A DNA stretch of 64,000 bases, from assembly GCF_000023985.1 (NCBI RefSeq), contig NC_013156.1:1352363-1416362 (forward strand), read 5' to 3'. Shown piece by piece: positions 8,552 through 17,764 of the stretch. A program made the position numbers and the translations under genes. The notes beneath the pieces are model-generated. The model saw only the letters and a list, made by a program, of their open reading frames with translations, was not told the DNA's origin and did no database searches. Position 1 is the stretch's first letter; each line of letters begins with the position of its first letter. This DNA is from Methanocaldococcus fervens AG86 (GTDB lineage: Archaea > AGJL01 > Methanococci > Methanococcales > Methanocaldococcaceae).

Positions 8552-9646
8552 TTAGATTTTTGGGATATTTAATAAATCGGTTTTCTTCCTCTTAAGTCCT
8601 GTTTCTCCAAATTCTACTCTTGACTGAACTCCAGTAACAACTAATAAGGCTCTTACAGTATTTTCTAAGTTTTCATCTATTGTGGCTCCCCATATTATTG
8701 TAGCGTTAGGGTCTAATCTTGAAGAAACTGTAGCAACAACATCTTTTGCCTCATCCAATGTTAAATCTTCAGGACCCATTATGTGGATTAAAGCTCCAGT
8801 AGCTCCATCTATATCAACATCTAATAATGGGGAGTTTAACGCCATGTTAACAGCTTCCTTAGCTCTCTTCTCGCTATCGCTCTCTCCAATACCTATCATT
8901 GCCAAGCCTCCATTGCTCATAACAGCCTTAACATCAGCAAAGTCAACGTTAATCAATCCATCTTTGGTAATCAACTCAACTAACCCTTTTACAGAGTTGA
9001 TTAAAACTTCATCAGCTACTTTAAACGCTACTTTTAATGGCATGTTTGGAACTATTTCAAATAATCTTTCGTTTGGAATAACAACCAATGTATCAGTATT
9101 TTGCTTCAGCTTTTCTAAACCTTCCATTGCATTCTTCATTCTAACTTTTCCTTCCATGGCAAATGGTAATGTAACTACAGCAACTGTTAAAGCTCCTATT
9201 TTTTTAGATATCTCAGCCACAACAGGGGCTGAACCAGTTCCAGTTCCTCCACCTAAACCACAAGTGATAAATACCATATCCGAGTCTTGGATTGCTGCTT
9301 TAATCTCTTCAGCACTTTCTTTTGCAGCCTCTTCGCCAATCTTTGGATTTCCTCCAGCCCCTAAACCTCTTGTTAATTTTTTACCAATTAAAATCTTTTT
9401 ATCTGCTTTTGTTCTAATTAATTGCTGAGCGTCTGTATTTAGGGCAATGGTTTTAGCTCCTTCTATACCCTCTAATGTTAATCTTGTGATTGTGTTGTTT
9501 CCAGCTCCACCACAACCAACTACTGTAATTCTTGCTTTAGTTTGCTGTAAATATTCCAGTAACTCCTTATCTTCTGGAGATAATTCTAATTCATTAAATT
9601 CTTCAAATCCTTCTCCTTCTTCTAAAACATTTTTTAAGAATTTCAC
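8552..9646 (-). CDS. ftsZ: Cell division GTPase FtsZ
   Basis: Tubulin-family GTPase that forms the division ring. VVGCGGAGNNTI (43-53) and the tubulin signature GGGTGTGSAP (132-141) bind GTP, and the T7 loop INVDFADVKAVM carries the catalytic N-x-D-x2-D arrangement. The start is a GTG at 9646 with a perfect GGAGGT six bases upstream. The protein is 364 residues with an N-terminal acidic extension of about 35 residues. First gene of the ftsZ-secE(-nusG) unit; diverges from top6A. Confidence 0.97.
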   Translation of the reverse strand: MKFLKNVLEEGEGFEEFNELELSPEDKELLEYLQQTKARITVVGCGGAGNNTITRLTLEGIEGAKTIALNTDAQQLIRTKADKKILIGKKLTRGLGAGGNPKIGEEAAKESAEEIKAAIQDSDMVFITCGLGGGTGTGSAPVVAEISKKIGALTVAVVTLPFAMEGKVRMKNAMEGLEKLKQNTDTLVVIPNERLFEIVPNMPLKVAFKVADEVLINSVKGLVELITKDGLINVDFADVKAVMSNGGLAMIGIGESDSEKRAKEAVNMALNSPLLDVDIDGATGALIHIMGPEDLTLDEAKDVVATVSSRLDPNATIIWGATIDENLENTVRALLVVTGVQSRVEFGETGLKRKKTDLLNIPKI

Positions 9647-9680
9647 GTTATGACCTCCGTAAAATTGTTTATCCCTCGAT

Positions 9681-9693
9681 GATAAATATAAGC
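9681..9693 (-). promoter_or_regulatory. TATA-box promoter of ftsZ
   Basis: The minus strand has GCTTATATTTATC about 36-47 nt upstream of the ftsZ GTG, giving a predicted start site close to the ribosome site. The shared 238-bp divergent region also holds GGTATAAAAATTTAT at 9802-9816, the likely top6A TATA element. Confidence 0.5.
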
Positions 9694-9884
9694 TTAAGAT
9701 AACTGCGACCTAAATAATTATATATGGACATTAATTATATAGTATTTCCCTACGCAAGTATTGCTGAGTTTTACAATAATTATTATTCAATTTTAAAATT
9801 AGGTATAAAAATTTATTGGTTATGATGCTTTCATAATAAAAATAATTATGGATAGGATATATTAAAACTTATTTGGTGAGTGTT

Positions 9885-10994
9885 ATGGTTAAGCTTCCTG
9901 CTATATCAAAAAAACCAAGGGAAATTGCAAAACAAAAAATTATTGAACTTGCTAAAAAGATGTATGAGGATTTAATGAAGGGTAAAAGACCAAAAATAAC
10001 CATGCCAATTAGAAGTTTATCCAACGCGATGTTTGATAAAGAGAAGGGTTCATTTACATTAGTGGGTAAAGAAAAGGCAAGAACATTAACTGTAAATCAA
10101 GCAAAGATTTTTGCACAAACAACAAAGATGTTAGAATTCGCTAAGCAGTTATTGGAAACAAATGACTTCTCAACACTAAGGGAAGCTTATTACGTTTCAA
10201 AAAACTGGGGAGAGGCAAGATTTGATGACCAGCAAGCATCAAACAACGTTATTGAGGATTTAGAAGCTGCTTTAGGTGTGTTAAGAGAGCATTTAGGATT
10301 TATCCCTGAAGAAGATGGTTCTTCAGTAGTTGGGCCGTTAAAAATTATTGAAGAAACACCAGAAGGAGAGCTTGTTGTTGATTGTACAAAATTGGGAACT
10401 GGGGCTTATAACATCCCTAATGATGTAACAAAATTGAATCTTGAGACAGATGCAGATTTTGTTTTGGCAATAGAGACATCTGGTATGTTTGCAAGGTTAA
10501 ATGCGGAGAGATTTTGGGATAAACATAACTGCATATTGGTTTCATTAAAAGGGGTTCCGGCAAGGGCTACAAGGAGGTTTATAAAGAGGCTTTACGAAGA
10601 ACATGAACTACCTGTTTTGGTATTTACTGACGGAGATCCTTACGGGTATCTAAACATTTACAGAACGTTAAAAGTTGGGAGTGGAAAGGCAATACACTTA
10701 GCTGACAAGCTGTCAATTCCTGCAGCAAGGTTGATTGGCGTTACCCCACAAGATATTGTTGATTACGATTTGCCTACTCATCCATTGAAAGAGCAGGATA
10801 TTAAGAGGATAAAGGATGGGTTAAAGAACGATGACTTCGTAAGAAGCTTCCCAGAATGGCAGAAAGCTCTAAAACAAATGCTCGATATGGGAGTTAGGGC
10901 GGAGCAACAGTCTTTAGCTAAGTATGGTTTAAAGTATGTCGTTGATACATACTTACCTGAAAAAATCAAGGATGAGAGCACATGGCTACCATAA
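9885..10994 (+). CDS. top6A: DNA topoisomerase VI subunit A (Spo11-like)
   Basis: Cleaves both DNA strands, in a heterotetramer with subunit B, to relax supercoils and decatenate. The winged-helix domain contains the tyrosine pair Y102-Y103, the second being the expected nucleophile, and the Toprim domain shows E197 and D249-G-D251 (VFTDGDPYGY). The ATG at 9885, after GGTGA, gives 369 residues; a TTG 12 nt upstream is within its ribosome site. Subunit B is not in this window. It ends 25 bp from a convergent gene. Confidence 0.97.
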   Translation: MVKLPAISKKPREIAKQKIIELAKKMYEDLMKGKRPKITMPIRSLSNAMFDKEKGSFTLVGKEKARTLTVNQAKIFAQTTKMLEFAKQLLETNDFSTLREAYYVSKNWGEARFDDQQASNNVIEDLEAALGVLREHLGFIPEEDGSSVVGPLKIIEETPEGELVVDCTKLGTGAYNIPNDVTKLNLETDADFVLAIETSGMFARLNAERFWDKHNCILVSLKGVPARATRRFIKRLYEEHELPVLVFTDGDPYGYLNIYRTLKVGSGKAIHLADKLSIPAARLIGVTPQDIVDYDLPTHPLKEQDIKRIKDGLKNDDFVRSFPEWQKALKQMLDMGVRAEQQSLAKYGLKYVVDTYLPEKIKDESTWLP

Positions 10995-11018
10995 ATTTTA
11001 TTTTTAAAATAAATGACA

Positions 11019-11279
11019 TCAATGTTCAATCACTACAAACTCATCAACAGCTTTACCAAATCTCCTATTCAGATGAATCACATGTGCACTCCCACAGACA
11101 ATGGCAACAACATCATGTTTTTTCAACTCATTTTCAATCTTTTCCTCCATAGTCATGCAGTAAATTGGTTTCTTCTCATAACAATCATGAAAGCTCAACG
11201 TGTTATCAACAACATCTTCATAAAACTCTTTTGGAAGCGTCAACTTACAACCAGAGAAACAAAACTTTGGAATCTTCAA
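11019..11279 (-). CDS. C-terminal part of a small TraB/PrgY-like protein (frame-split gene)
   Basis: Eighty-six codons from a TTG. The segment DVVAIVCGSAHVIHLNRRFG near the C-terminus resembles the second conserved block of TraB/GumN-type proteins (GxxH followed by a hydrophobic strand). The frame begins as TTGA, overlapping the TGA of the preceding frame, with no good ribosome site. Together with the upstream frame it would make one protein of about 145 residues with both TraB blocks, so this is probably the second half of a gene broken, or recoded, by a -1 shift at AAAAGG. Function unknown. Confidence 0.55.
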   Translation of the reverse strand: MKIPKFCFSGCKLTLPKEFYEDVVDNTLSFHDCYEKKPIYCMTMEEKIENELKKHDVVAIVCGSAHVIHLNRRFGKAVDEFVVIEH

Positions 11280-11452
11280 CCTTTTGAGGCTTCAATGAAC
11301 GCAGTCCATTGGTCCCTCATCTTCCTGGATATCAGAATTCTGAAGTTACATTCTAATAGAACAGCGTCTGGCTTATAGGAAAAAGCTTTCTTCATCTTTG
11401 CTTTTGTTAGTTTAGAATCTTCTTTATGGTTGGTAGCTACTATAGTCAACAT
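11276..11452 (-). CDS. N-terminal part of a small TraB/PrgY-like protein (frame-split gene)
   Basis: Fifty-eight codons from an ATG with GGTGGTGA upstream; a TTG six bases earlier is an alternative start. The text TIVATNHKED, then KPDAVLLECN 24 residues later, matches the first TraB block (G-T-x-H, then kPDxVxxE). The frame stops at TGA within GCCTCAAAAGGTTGA. Adding one A to the AAAA run would join it to the next frame without a stop. It lies between top6A and the recombinase gene, transcribed toward top6A. Confidence 0.55.
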   Translation of the reverse strand: MLTIVATNHKEDSKLTKAKMKKAFSYKPDAVLLECNFRILISRKMRDQWTAFIEASKG

Positions 11453-11585
11453 TTTCAAGTCACCACCTCAAAGTGAACAGTTAGTCAACGATTTCACTGA
11501 AGAGTTTTTTAAATAAAATTATTAATAATGAATTTATCAACCTATTTTTAAATAAAATTTTACAGAGTATGTTAATTGTGGTAGC

Positions 11586-12257
11586 ATGAACTTATGGGAT
11601 TGGAACTTATTAACTATAAATGAAACTAAAAAAACGCCAAAAGGTTCTTGGGATATGGGGATTGACTACGAGCAAACTTATAAAATGTTTAGAGAGGAAT
11701 TACAAAAAATAAAAAGCAAAAAAATCCTTTACAAAGACGATTATAAGAAAATTGCATACTTGATAACTTATCTTTTACAATTAAGGAATGGTTGTAGGAT
11801 TTGGGAGGCCATTTCGGGAATGATAAACATAGCAATTAATTTAGATAATTTTGACTGGAATGAGAGGATAATTGTTAGGGTTAGAACTCAAAAAAGGAAG
11901 GACTTAGAGTTTAGGGAAATAATTCTCCCAAAATTTATAACAAAAGAAGATATAGAATTAGTAAAATCCATTTTCATAAACATTAAAAAAGAAATAGATG
12001 AAAAATCCACTTTAGAAGAGAAATTAGCAGTAAAGAAGAAGATTGTTAAGAGGTTTGGAGCATGGCTTTATAAAAATTATAAAATTAACACCCACTCTCT
12101 AAGGTATGCCTACATAACCTATTTGGGTAAGAGAGGAATTCCAGCACAGGTTTTAGCAAAAATTACCAAACACAAAAATCAAAATTACATCACATACTAT
12201 ACCCAAAATGTTTTAGCTAAGGAGATTTTAACCAATTATGGGGATTTGGATGATTGA
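11586..12257 (+). CDS. Tyrosine recombinase/integrase
   Basis: A 223-residue site-specific recombinase. The catalytic set is readable: R71 in GCRIWEA, K103/K105 in the beta hairpin, H170-x2-R173 (HSLRYAY), H196 (KHKNQNYI) and Y204 or Y205. Only about 60 residues precede the first arginine, so the core-binding domain is small or absent. That fits a minimal archaeal recombinase rather than a phage integrase. GTGGT lies just before the ATG. I see no tRNA gene or attachment-site repeat nearby. M. jannaschii has, as I recall, a similar gene beside top6A. Confidence 0.85.
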   Translation: MNLWDWNLLTINETKKTPKGSWDMGIDYEQTYKMFREELQKIKSKKILYKDDYKKIAYLITYLLQLRNGCRIWEAISGMINIAINLDNFDWNERIIVRVRTQKRKDLEFREIILPKFITKEDIELVKSIFINIKKEIDEKSTLEEKLAVKKKIVKRFGAWLYKNYKINTHSLRYAYITYLGKRGIPAQVLAKITKHKNQNYITYYTQNVLAKEILTNYGDLDD

Positions 12258-12756
12258 AGTTAAAATTTCAAAAATTCCAACGTGGGAGGAGGTTGAGGAG
12301 ATTGTAAAATTGAGAAAAAAGGATTTGGTTTTATTAAAATTGCCAAAATCTGTTTTTGAGCATCCAAAAATGGTTTATAAGTTGGAGTATTTGAAAAATA
12401 ATGGTGTTTTTGTTGAGGTTGAGAATGCTAAGAGGGGGAGGAAGAGGAGGGTTACTGATGAGATGGTTAAAAAAATTCATGAGTTGATTGTTAATGGTTG
12501 TTCGATTAGAGAGACTGCAAAGATTTTAAATCTTGGCAAGTCTACTGTTTGGGATTATGCTAAGGATTGTATTGGAGAGTTGAAGAGGGAGTATTTGAAG
12601 AGGTTGATTTGGGAGTATAAAGAACACTTAATTAAAAATGGTAAATACACTCCAAGTGTTCAGTTGTTGTTTTTAGAGTTGGAGGCTTGTGTTGATGTAG
12701 ATTTGGAGATGGCAAAGAATATTTTGAAAGAGATAATAAATCATGCTAAAAATTAA
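12250..12756 (+). CDS. Helix-turn-helix protein with an N-terminal LPKS domain
   Basis: A 168-residue protein that overlaps the recombinase stop by 8 nt, so the two are coupled. The ATG at 12250 follows GGGGAT; an upstream ATG at 12238 is less likely. Residues 1-70 alternate strand and helix with an LLKLPKS motif and end in a basic RGRKRR linker. A helix-turn-helix follows (IRETAKILNLGKSTVWDY), then a helical tail. The layout and several positions match the product of the gene at 21025, so both belong to one family. Probably DNA-binding; target unknown. Confidence 0.75.
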   Translation: MIEVKISKIPTWEEVEEIVKLRKKDLVLLKLPKSVFEHPKMVYKLEYLKNNGVFVEVENAKRGRKRRVTDEMVKKIHELIVNGCSIRETAKILNLGKSTVWDYAKDCIGELKREYLKRLIWEYKEHLIKNGKYTPSVQLLFLELEACVDVDLEMAKNILKEIINHAKN

Positions 12757-12869
12757 TAATTTGGATTCAGCTATTTTTAAGAATTTATATATAACAATTT
12801 TATAATATTATTTTATATTCAATCTTTCAAATTAATTGATTTTATGTCAATATCTGTCCGGAAATTTTT

Positions 12870-12890
12870 AACCAAAGTTGGACTTTGGTT
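12870..12890. repeat. Perfect 8-bp inverted repeat
   Basis: AACCAAAG, a 5-base spacer, then CTTTGGTT. It sits in the 251-bp gap between the convergent HTH and trkH genes. It is not followed by a T run on either strand, so an ordinary terminator is not obvious. It could be a protein-binding site or part of a recombination site for the adjacent recombinase. Nothing else codes in 12757-13007. Confidence 0.5.
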
Positions 12891-13007
12891 TGAAAGTCTA
12901 ACATTGCCCAAACAACAAAACACTAACGTCAAAACACACACTAAAAAACAAAAAATAAATCCCCATCACTTTTGTAATCCAGTGGAATGAAGTGTTTAAA
13001 AAAAGAA

Positions 13008-14426
13008 TTATCTGCTTTTGCAAATCCTCCTAATTTTCAAATATAATGTTGCCAATAAAACAAGCACTGGAATTATTTCTAATCTACCAATCCACATGCC
13101 TATAATTCCAGCTATTTTTCCAATTATTGGAGTTTCTAAAGTAACAACTCCTAAAGACATACCAATATTTGAAGTAAATGAAACTGCATCAAATATTGCA
13201 TTATAAGGGCTATATCCTAAATAAATTAGCGTTAAAGCTATTAAAAACGATGAAAAGCTGTATAGAAAGAATACAATAAATGCCTCCCTAATTATACTAT
13301 AATTTAAATCAAGATTCTCAAGATGCTCATGAATAACTGCAGATTTTGGATAGATAATTTCCTTTATCTCATACCAAAGGGCTTTTAATATAACCAAAAA
13401 TCTGATTATCTTAACCCCCCCAGTTGTTGTTCCAGCTCCACCACCAATCAGCATTAAGAAGATAATTAAAAGTAATGAAAGATTTGAGAGATTTCCAATA
13501 TTTATTGTTGTAAAGCCAGTTGAAGTCATTGCTGAAACTACCGTAAAGAGAGAGTCAATTATTGGAACGTTATCTTTTATTGAAATGATTATTGAAGTTA
13601 TAATTATAACAATTAAGGCATATCTCGTTTGAATATCACTAAAATATTTTCCAGTTAGTATCCTATGGTGTATAGAGAAGGATACAACCCCCCCAACCAT
13701 CATTATTCCAATCATAATAAGTTTTGCAAAATCGTTATATGGAAAGCTGTAATTGCTTATACTCATTCCTCCAGTGCAAATACCAGTCATCGTTAAATTT
13801 AACGCCTCCCAAAAACTTAACCCAGCTAAATAAAGCAAAAGAATTCCCAAAATAGTGTATAGAATATAAATCCACACAATTGTCTTTATCGTTCCCATGG
13901 CACTTGGCATTATCCTTTCCTGCCTAGCCTCTGATGCATATAAAAGATATGCAACAGTTCCAGATCTTGCTAAAACGAGGGCTGATAAAACTAATATCCC
14001 AACCCCTCCAATCCACTGCTGAAAACTCCTCCAAAACAAAACAGATTTTGGCAAAACTTCAACATTTGGTATTAAGGTCATTCCAGTTGTAGTCCAGGCA
14101 GACATGCTTTCATAAACTCCATCAATGTAGGAAAAATAGGGTATTGATAAGTATAGAGGAATAGCTCCTATAAGTGAAGCTATAAGCCAAGCTAATGCGG
14201 AAGCTATCATGGTGTGATGTAATTTTAAATTCTGATGTTTTGTAACTTTTTTTAAAATAAACCCAAAAATTGTAAAAAATACCCCTGGAATTAAAAAATT
14301 GAAAAGAGTGTTTTCGTTATAGTATATGGAAACTATGCAAGGAACTAACGTAAATAATCCAAGGATTTGTATTATTCCCCCAAGTATGTGTAAAATCCCT
14401 TCAACATCTTTCTTTTTAATTGCCAT
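13008..14426 (-). CDS. trkH: TrkH-type potassium uptake protein
   Basis: Membrane subunit of a Trk K+ transporter. The four pore-loop repeats can be found in order: SAWTTTGMTL, GICTGGMS, SAMTSTGFTT and SFTSNIGMSLG, with the glycine of each filter present. About ten hydrophobic segments span its 472 residues. GGTGA lies nine bases before the ATG. No TrkA regulatory subunit is in the window. It is the last gene on the minus strand of a group that starts with the LOR/SDH gene at 17310, with only 26 nt to the kinase gene. Confidence 0.95.
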   Translation of the reverse strand: MAIKKKDVEGILHILGGIIQILGLFTLVPCIVSIYYNENTLFNFLIPGVFFTIFGFILKKVTKHQNLKLHHTMIASALAWLIASLIGAIPLYLSIPYFSYIDGVYESMSAWTTTGMTLIPNVEVLPKSVLFWRSFQQWIGGVGILVLSALVLARSGTVAYLLYASEARQERIMPSAMGTIKTIVWIYILYTILGILLLYLAGLSFWEALNLTMTGICTGGMSISNYSFPYNDFAKLIMIGIMMVGGVVSFSIHHRILTGKYFSDIQTRYALIVIIITSIIISIKDNVPIIDSLFTVVSAMTSTGFTTINIGNLSNLSLLLIIFLMLIGGGAGTTTGGVKIIRFLVILKALWYEIKEIIYPKSAVIHEHLENLDLNYSIIREAFIVFFLYSFSSFLIALTLIYLGYSPYNAIFDAVSFTSNIGMSLGVVTLETPIIGKIAGIIGMWIGRLEIIPVLVLLATLYLKIRRICKSR

Positions 14427-14452
14427 GAGTATTTCACCTTAAAATAAAAAAG

Positions 14453-15385
14453 CTATGCTTCTTCCTCTAACATATCCTCTTCACTCAACCCCTCCAGCTC
14501 AACCATTGTTTTTAATCTTTCAGTAATTATATTTAGGCAGTTATCAACTGTCTTACTAATCTTTATATTTTCAACTACAGGAATTCCTTTCTTTTTTGCA
14601 GTCTCAACCATGTAATCATTTATCATCCTAATTATTTTAAAGTATTTCAAATATCTCTCAGTAGGCCTGCTTGAAACCCTTCCTCTTGCGTAGAACCTCA
14701 TTTTATGTAATTTCTCATCATATATTGTTAGCATAATAAAAACAACATTTGGATTTTCTAAATATTTATCTTTTAAAAGGGTTGGAATTAGGTGAGTTCC
14801 TTCCATGATTACACTCTGTCCTTCAATTAAACACCTGTCTATAACCCCCTCCACCCCAGTTAACACAGCTTCAGAATGCCTTTCAAACCCTTTAATGTAT
14901 ATGTTTCCATCCTCATTTTCCCTCAACACCTTCCAGGCAGTGTAACTCGATTCGTAAAGAGTTGGGATAAGTTCTCTTGATATAACCTTTCTCATAACTT
15001 CCCTTATTGAATCAGTTCCTATAACGCTTGGAATTCCTAATCTTGAAGCAATTTCAAATGCAATGGTTGATGTTCCAACTCCGCTTGCCCCTCCGATTAA
15101 AATAACTATCGGTCTTCTACCTAAAACCATTCTCCATAGTAAATACTTTTTAGCAACTTCATCATAATTTTTTGAAATTAAATAGTAATAAACTCTCCTC
15201 CTCAAATCAGATTTATCAATAACCTTAATATTCTCTTTTTTTAGCATTTCATATATATCCCAAGCTATTCTATAAGCAATACTTGGTTTTAATCCAGCAG
15301 CTGTTAATGACCTCGCCAAAATACCCTTTGAAAACGGCATTTCATAGGATTTTCCCCTCACGATTATATCATTCTGTAAATCCAT
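14453..15385 (-). CDS. 2-phosphoglycerate kinase (cyclic 2,3-diphosphoglycerate synthesis)
   Basis: Phosphorylates 2-phosphoglycerate to 2,3-diphosphoglycerate, the precursor of the thermoprotectant cyclic 2,3-diphosphoglycerate in hyperthermophilic methanogens. Residues 1-75 resemble an ATP-cone domain (IIVRGKSYEMPFSKGILARS), as in methanogen 2PGK. The P-loop IGGASGVGTST is at 97-107, and EGTHLIP and RPTERYLKYF follow. GGTGGAACG precedes the ATG. The cyclase for the second step is not here. Confidence 0.88.
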   Translation of the reverse strand: MDLQNDIIVRGKSYEMPFSKGILARSLTAAGLKPSIAYRIAWDIYEMLKKENIKVIDKSDLRRRVYYYLISKNYDEVAKKYLLWRMVLGRRPIVILIGGASGVGTSTIAFEIASRLGIPSVIGTDSIREVMRKVISRELIPTLYESSYTAWKVLRENEDGNIYIKGFERHSEAVLTGVEGVIDRCLIEGQSVIMEGTHLIPTLLKDKYLENPNVVFIMLTIYDEKLHKMRFYARGRVSSRPTERYLKYFKIIRMINDYMVETAKKKGIPVVENIKISKTVDNCLNIITERLKTMVELEGLSEEDMLEEEA

Positions 15386-15397
15386 CGTTCCACCGAT

Positions 15398-16045
15398 TTA
15401 ACTTAAAATTTCGTCTGCATTTAATTTTTCAGCGTTGTAAAGTTGCTTAGCCCTTAAGTATAAAAGCTCATCCTTATCATCCTCAACAACAACAAAAATT
15501 TTTTCTGGATTATATTTATTTATAAATCTCTCAACATTTTTTCTTGCTATCTCAACTTTTTTCTTTAATCCCTCTAAAGCCTTTTCTGGAATTCCTATGG
15601 CTTTCATGTCTTCAATATCTAACATTCCCTCAGTGCAAACAACCTTTAAATTAGGATTTTTGTTTTTAAGTTTTTTAAATAATTTTTTATTTGAAACAAT
15701 GTATAGGGCGTTTTCACTAATCTCTTTTTCTTCAAATTCAAACCCAAAGTTAGCTAAAAGCCTATTTAAATGTTCTTGGCATTTTATAATTAATTTACAA
15801 AATTCTTTTGCCTCTTCTTCATTCAATTCATGTTTTGGAGCTTTTTTATATAAAAAGTCATCTGCCTCAATCAACAAATAAACTGCCTTTTTAAATTCAT
15901 TAATATCTATCTTTCCAGGTTTTGCATCTCTATAGGATATTTTTTTCTTTCCTTCAGTTTTTTCTACCTTTACTTTAGCTTTTTTTAGTTGAGATATTGT
16001 TGAGATTCCCTTTCTAATTAATTCTTTTGAGTATTCAACTCTCAT
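15398..16045 (-). CDS. Uncharacterised methanogen protein (DUF2100-like)
   Basis: A 215-residue, soluble, lysine- and glutamate-rich protein. The middle part ([36 protein letters not shown]) has alternating strands and helices suggestive of a Toprim-like or Rossmann-like fold, but no catalytic motif stands out. I recall this as the DUF2100 family of methanogens; the link is from memory. Its start overlaps the end of the LOR/SDH gene by four bases (ATGA) and 12 nt separate it from the kinase gene, so it is part of that operon. Function unknown. Confidence 0.7.
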   Translation of the reverse strand: MRVEYSKELIRKGISTISQLKKAKVKVEKTEGKKKISYRDAKPGKIDINEFKKAVYLLIEADDFLYKKAPKHELNEEEAKEFCKLIIKCQEHLNRLLANFGFEFEEKEISENALYIVSNKKLFKKLKNKNPNLKVVCTEGMLDIEDMKAIGIPEKALEGLKKKVEIARKNVERFINKYNPEKIFVVVEDDKDELLYLRAKQLYNAEKLNADEILS

Positions 16046-17310
16046 TCTCTTCCCTCATCTTTTTTATTCTCTTTCTCCAATTTTTCCAACTCCTCAACCA
16101 ACATTGGTAGGAAAACTCCAACGTCTGTAACTATACCTAAAGCCTGAGAAGTTCCTCTATCCATTAACTTTGTTACAACCGCCTGATTTATATCAACGCA
16201 GATTGTTTTAACCCACGAAGGTAGTAAATTACCTGTAGCTATTGAGTGTAGCATAGTGGAGAGCATTAAAACCATGTCTTTTCCTTTTAAAAGCTCTCTC
16301 ATCATTTCCTGAGCTTTAACAACGTCTGTAATAACATCTGGTAAAGGACCGTCATCTCTTATACTTCCAGCTAATACATAAGGCACATTGTTTTTTATAC
16401 ACTCATACATAACCCCTTCCTTTAAAATCCCCTGCTCTACAGCATTTTTTATACTTCCTGCCCTCATTATTGTATTTATAGCCCTTAAATGATGGCTGTG
16501 CCCCCCTGGAACACTCTTTCCAGTTTTTAAATCAACTCCCAATGATGTTCCATACAAAACACTCTCTATATCGTGAGTAGCTAATGCGTTTCCAGCAAAT
16601 AATGCCTGAACATAACCCATTCTGATGAGCTTAGCTAAAGCCCACCCAGCTCCTGTGTGAATTACAGCAGGACCTGCAACAACAACAATTCCTCCATTCC
16701 CAGTCTTTCTATATTTCTCCCTAACTTCATACATTTCTTTAGCTATTTTTCTAATAATTGTTTCCTTTGGCTTTTCTGATGAAGCATCAGATTTCATAAA
16801 CTCAAATAATCCCCCAGATTCCCTTGGTTTTTCTGGTGGAATAACTCTAACTCCTTTATGCCCTACAACAACTAAATCTCCTTTTTTGATATTTCTAATT
16901 GTTTTTACCTCTGCCCTCATTTCATCTGGGTAGACAACAATAGCTCCATCCATTTTTTGATTCTCCACTTCTATCCACTTACCTTTAAATTTAATAAAGG
17001 TTTTATGGTTTGTTGTTGAATAAAACCCTTCTGGTAGAACCATATCTTTCTCTGCTGGCTGTAGTTCAACCTCTTCAATCTCAGGAATCTCAGCCCCTAA
17101 GTCTCTCAACTCAGATAATATTTCATCTACATGCCTCTCATCTTTTCCAATAACCAAAATCTTTGCATAACTTGGATCTGTCTTCCTTTTCCCAATTTCA
17201 AACTCTAAAACTTTGTAATCCCCACCCATATCTAAGATTTTATCAAAAACCCTTGGTAAGATTAGGCTATCTATAATATGTCCTCTTAATTCAATTTCTC
17301 TCATAAACAT
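16042..17310 (-). CDS. LOR/SDH-domain protein, archaeal ornithine cyclodeaminase type (TIGR00300)
   Basis: The N-terminal half ([32 protein letters not shown]) is a LOR/SDH domain and the C-terminal half ([41 protein letters not shown]) is the conserved nucleotide-binding region of TIGR00300 proteins. A methanococcal member has been reported as an ornithine cyclodeaminase that makes proline and is unrelated to the bacterial enzyme. The same activity here is inference. 422 residues, full length. GAGGGAT precedes the ATG. First gene of the unit running down to trkH. Confidence 0.82.
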   Translation of the reverse strand: MFMREIELRGHIIDSLILPRVFDKILDMGGDYKVLEFEIGKRKTDPSYAKILVIGKDERHVDEILSELRDLGAEIPEIEEVELQPAEKDMVLPEGFYSTTNHKTFIKFKGKWIEVENQKMDGAIVVYPDEMRAEVKTIRNIKKGDLVVVGHKGVRVIPPEKPRESGGLFEFMKSDASSEKPKETIIRKIAKEMYEVREKYRKTGNGGIVVVAGPAVIHTGAGWALAKLIRMGYVQALFAGNALATHDIESVLYGTSLGVDLKTGKSVPGGHSHHLRAINTIMRAGSIKNAVEQGILKEGVMYECIKNNVPYVLAGSIRDDGPLPDVITDVVKAQEMMRELLKGKDMVLMLSTMLHSIATGNLLPSWVKTICVDINQAVVTKLMDRGTSQALGIVTDVGVFLPMLVEELEKLEKENKKDEGRE

Positions 17311-17449
17311 GACAATCCCTCACAATAAGTGTTTAGAATTATACTTTTTAAGGGATGTATTTAACAGTTATGTATCTATCAAAATCTTTTTATACTATTT
17401 TATACTGTCTATTTAAACCAATTTTATCAATAATTTAAAGAGGGATAAT

Positions 17450-17764
17450 TTGAATACACTAAGATTTAAAAAAGATAAAGCAATAAAAATAAGTGAGGAG
17501 TTGTTTCCGGATGAGTTATGTGAGAGATGTGGAAGATGTTGCATTTTACATGCTTACAAAACAGAAAATGGAGTAGAAACAATATACTGTGAGCATTTAG
17601 ACCCAAAAACAAAGCTGTGTAAAGTTTATAAGGATAGGTTTAAACATGGATGCTTAACAGTAATGGAAGGAATTTTAGCCGGTGTTTTTCCAAAAGACTG
17701 TCCCTATGTGAAAAATTTAAAAAATTATGAAGAGCCTGGATTTTATAGGTATTTGAGAGATTAA
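17450..17764 (+). CDS. Small CxxCxxxCC protein (YkgJ/UPF0153 type)
   Basis: A 104-residue protein with the family signature C-x2-C-x2-CC near the N-terminus (ELCERCGRCCILH), then C in IYCEHLDPKTKLCKVY and a final PKDCPYVKN. These cysteines are thought to bind zinc or an iron-sulfur cluster. The start is a TTG nine bases after AGAGGGAT; there is no ATG in reach. The stop overlaps the aminotransferase stop by four bases (convergent). Role unknown. Confidence 0.8.
   Translation: MNTLRFKKDKAIKISEELFPDELCERCGRCCILHAYKTENGVETIYCEHLDPKTKLCKVYKDRFKHGCLTVMEGILAGVFPKDCPYVKNLKNYEEPGFYRYLRD

Noticed and set aside
8682-9428. Long open frame (248 codons) on the plus strand opposite ftsZ
   Set aside because: It is antisense to a clear ftsZ gene, has no ribosome site, and its serine/proline-rich product reflects the codon bias of ftsZ read backwards.
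12870-12890. Palindrome as a transcription terminator
   Set aside because: No T run follows on either strand, and archaeal termination here seems to use T tracts alone. Kept only as an inverted repeat.
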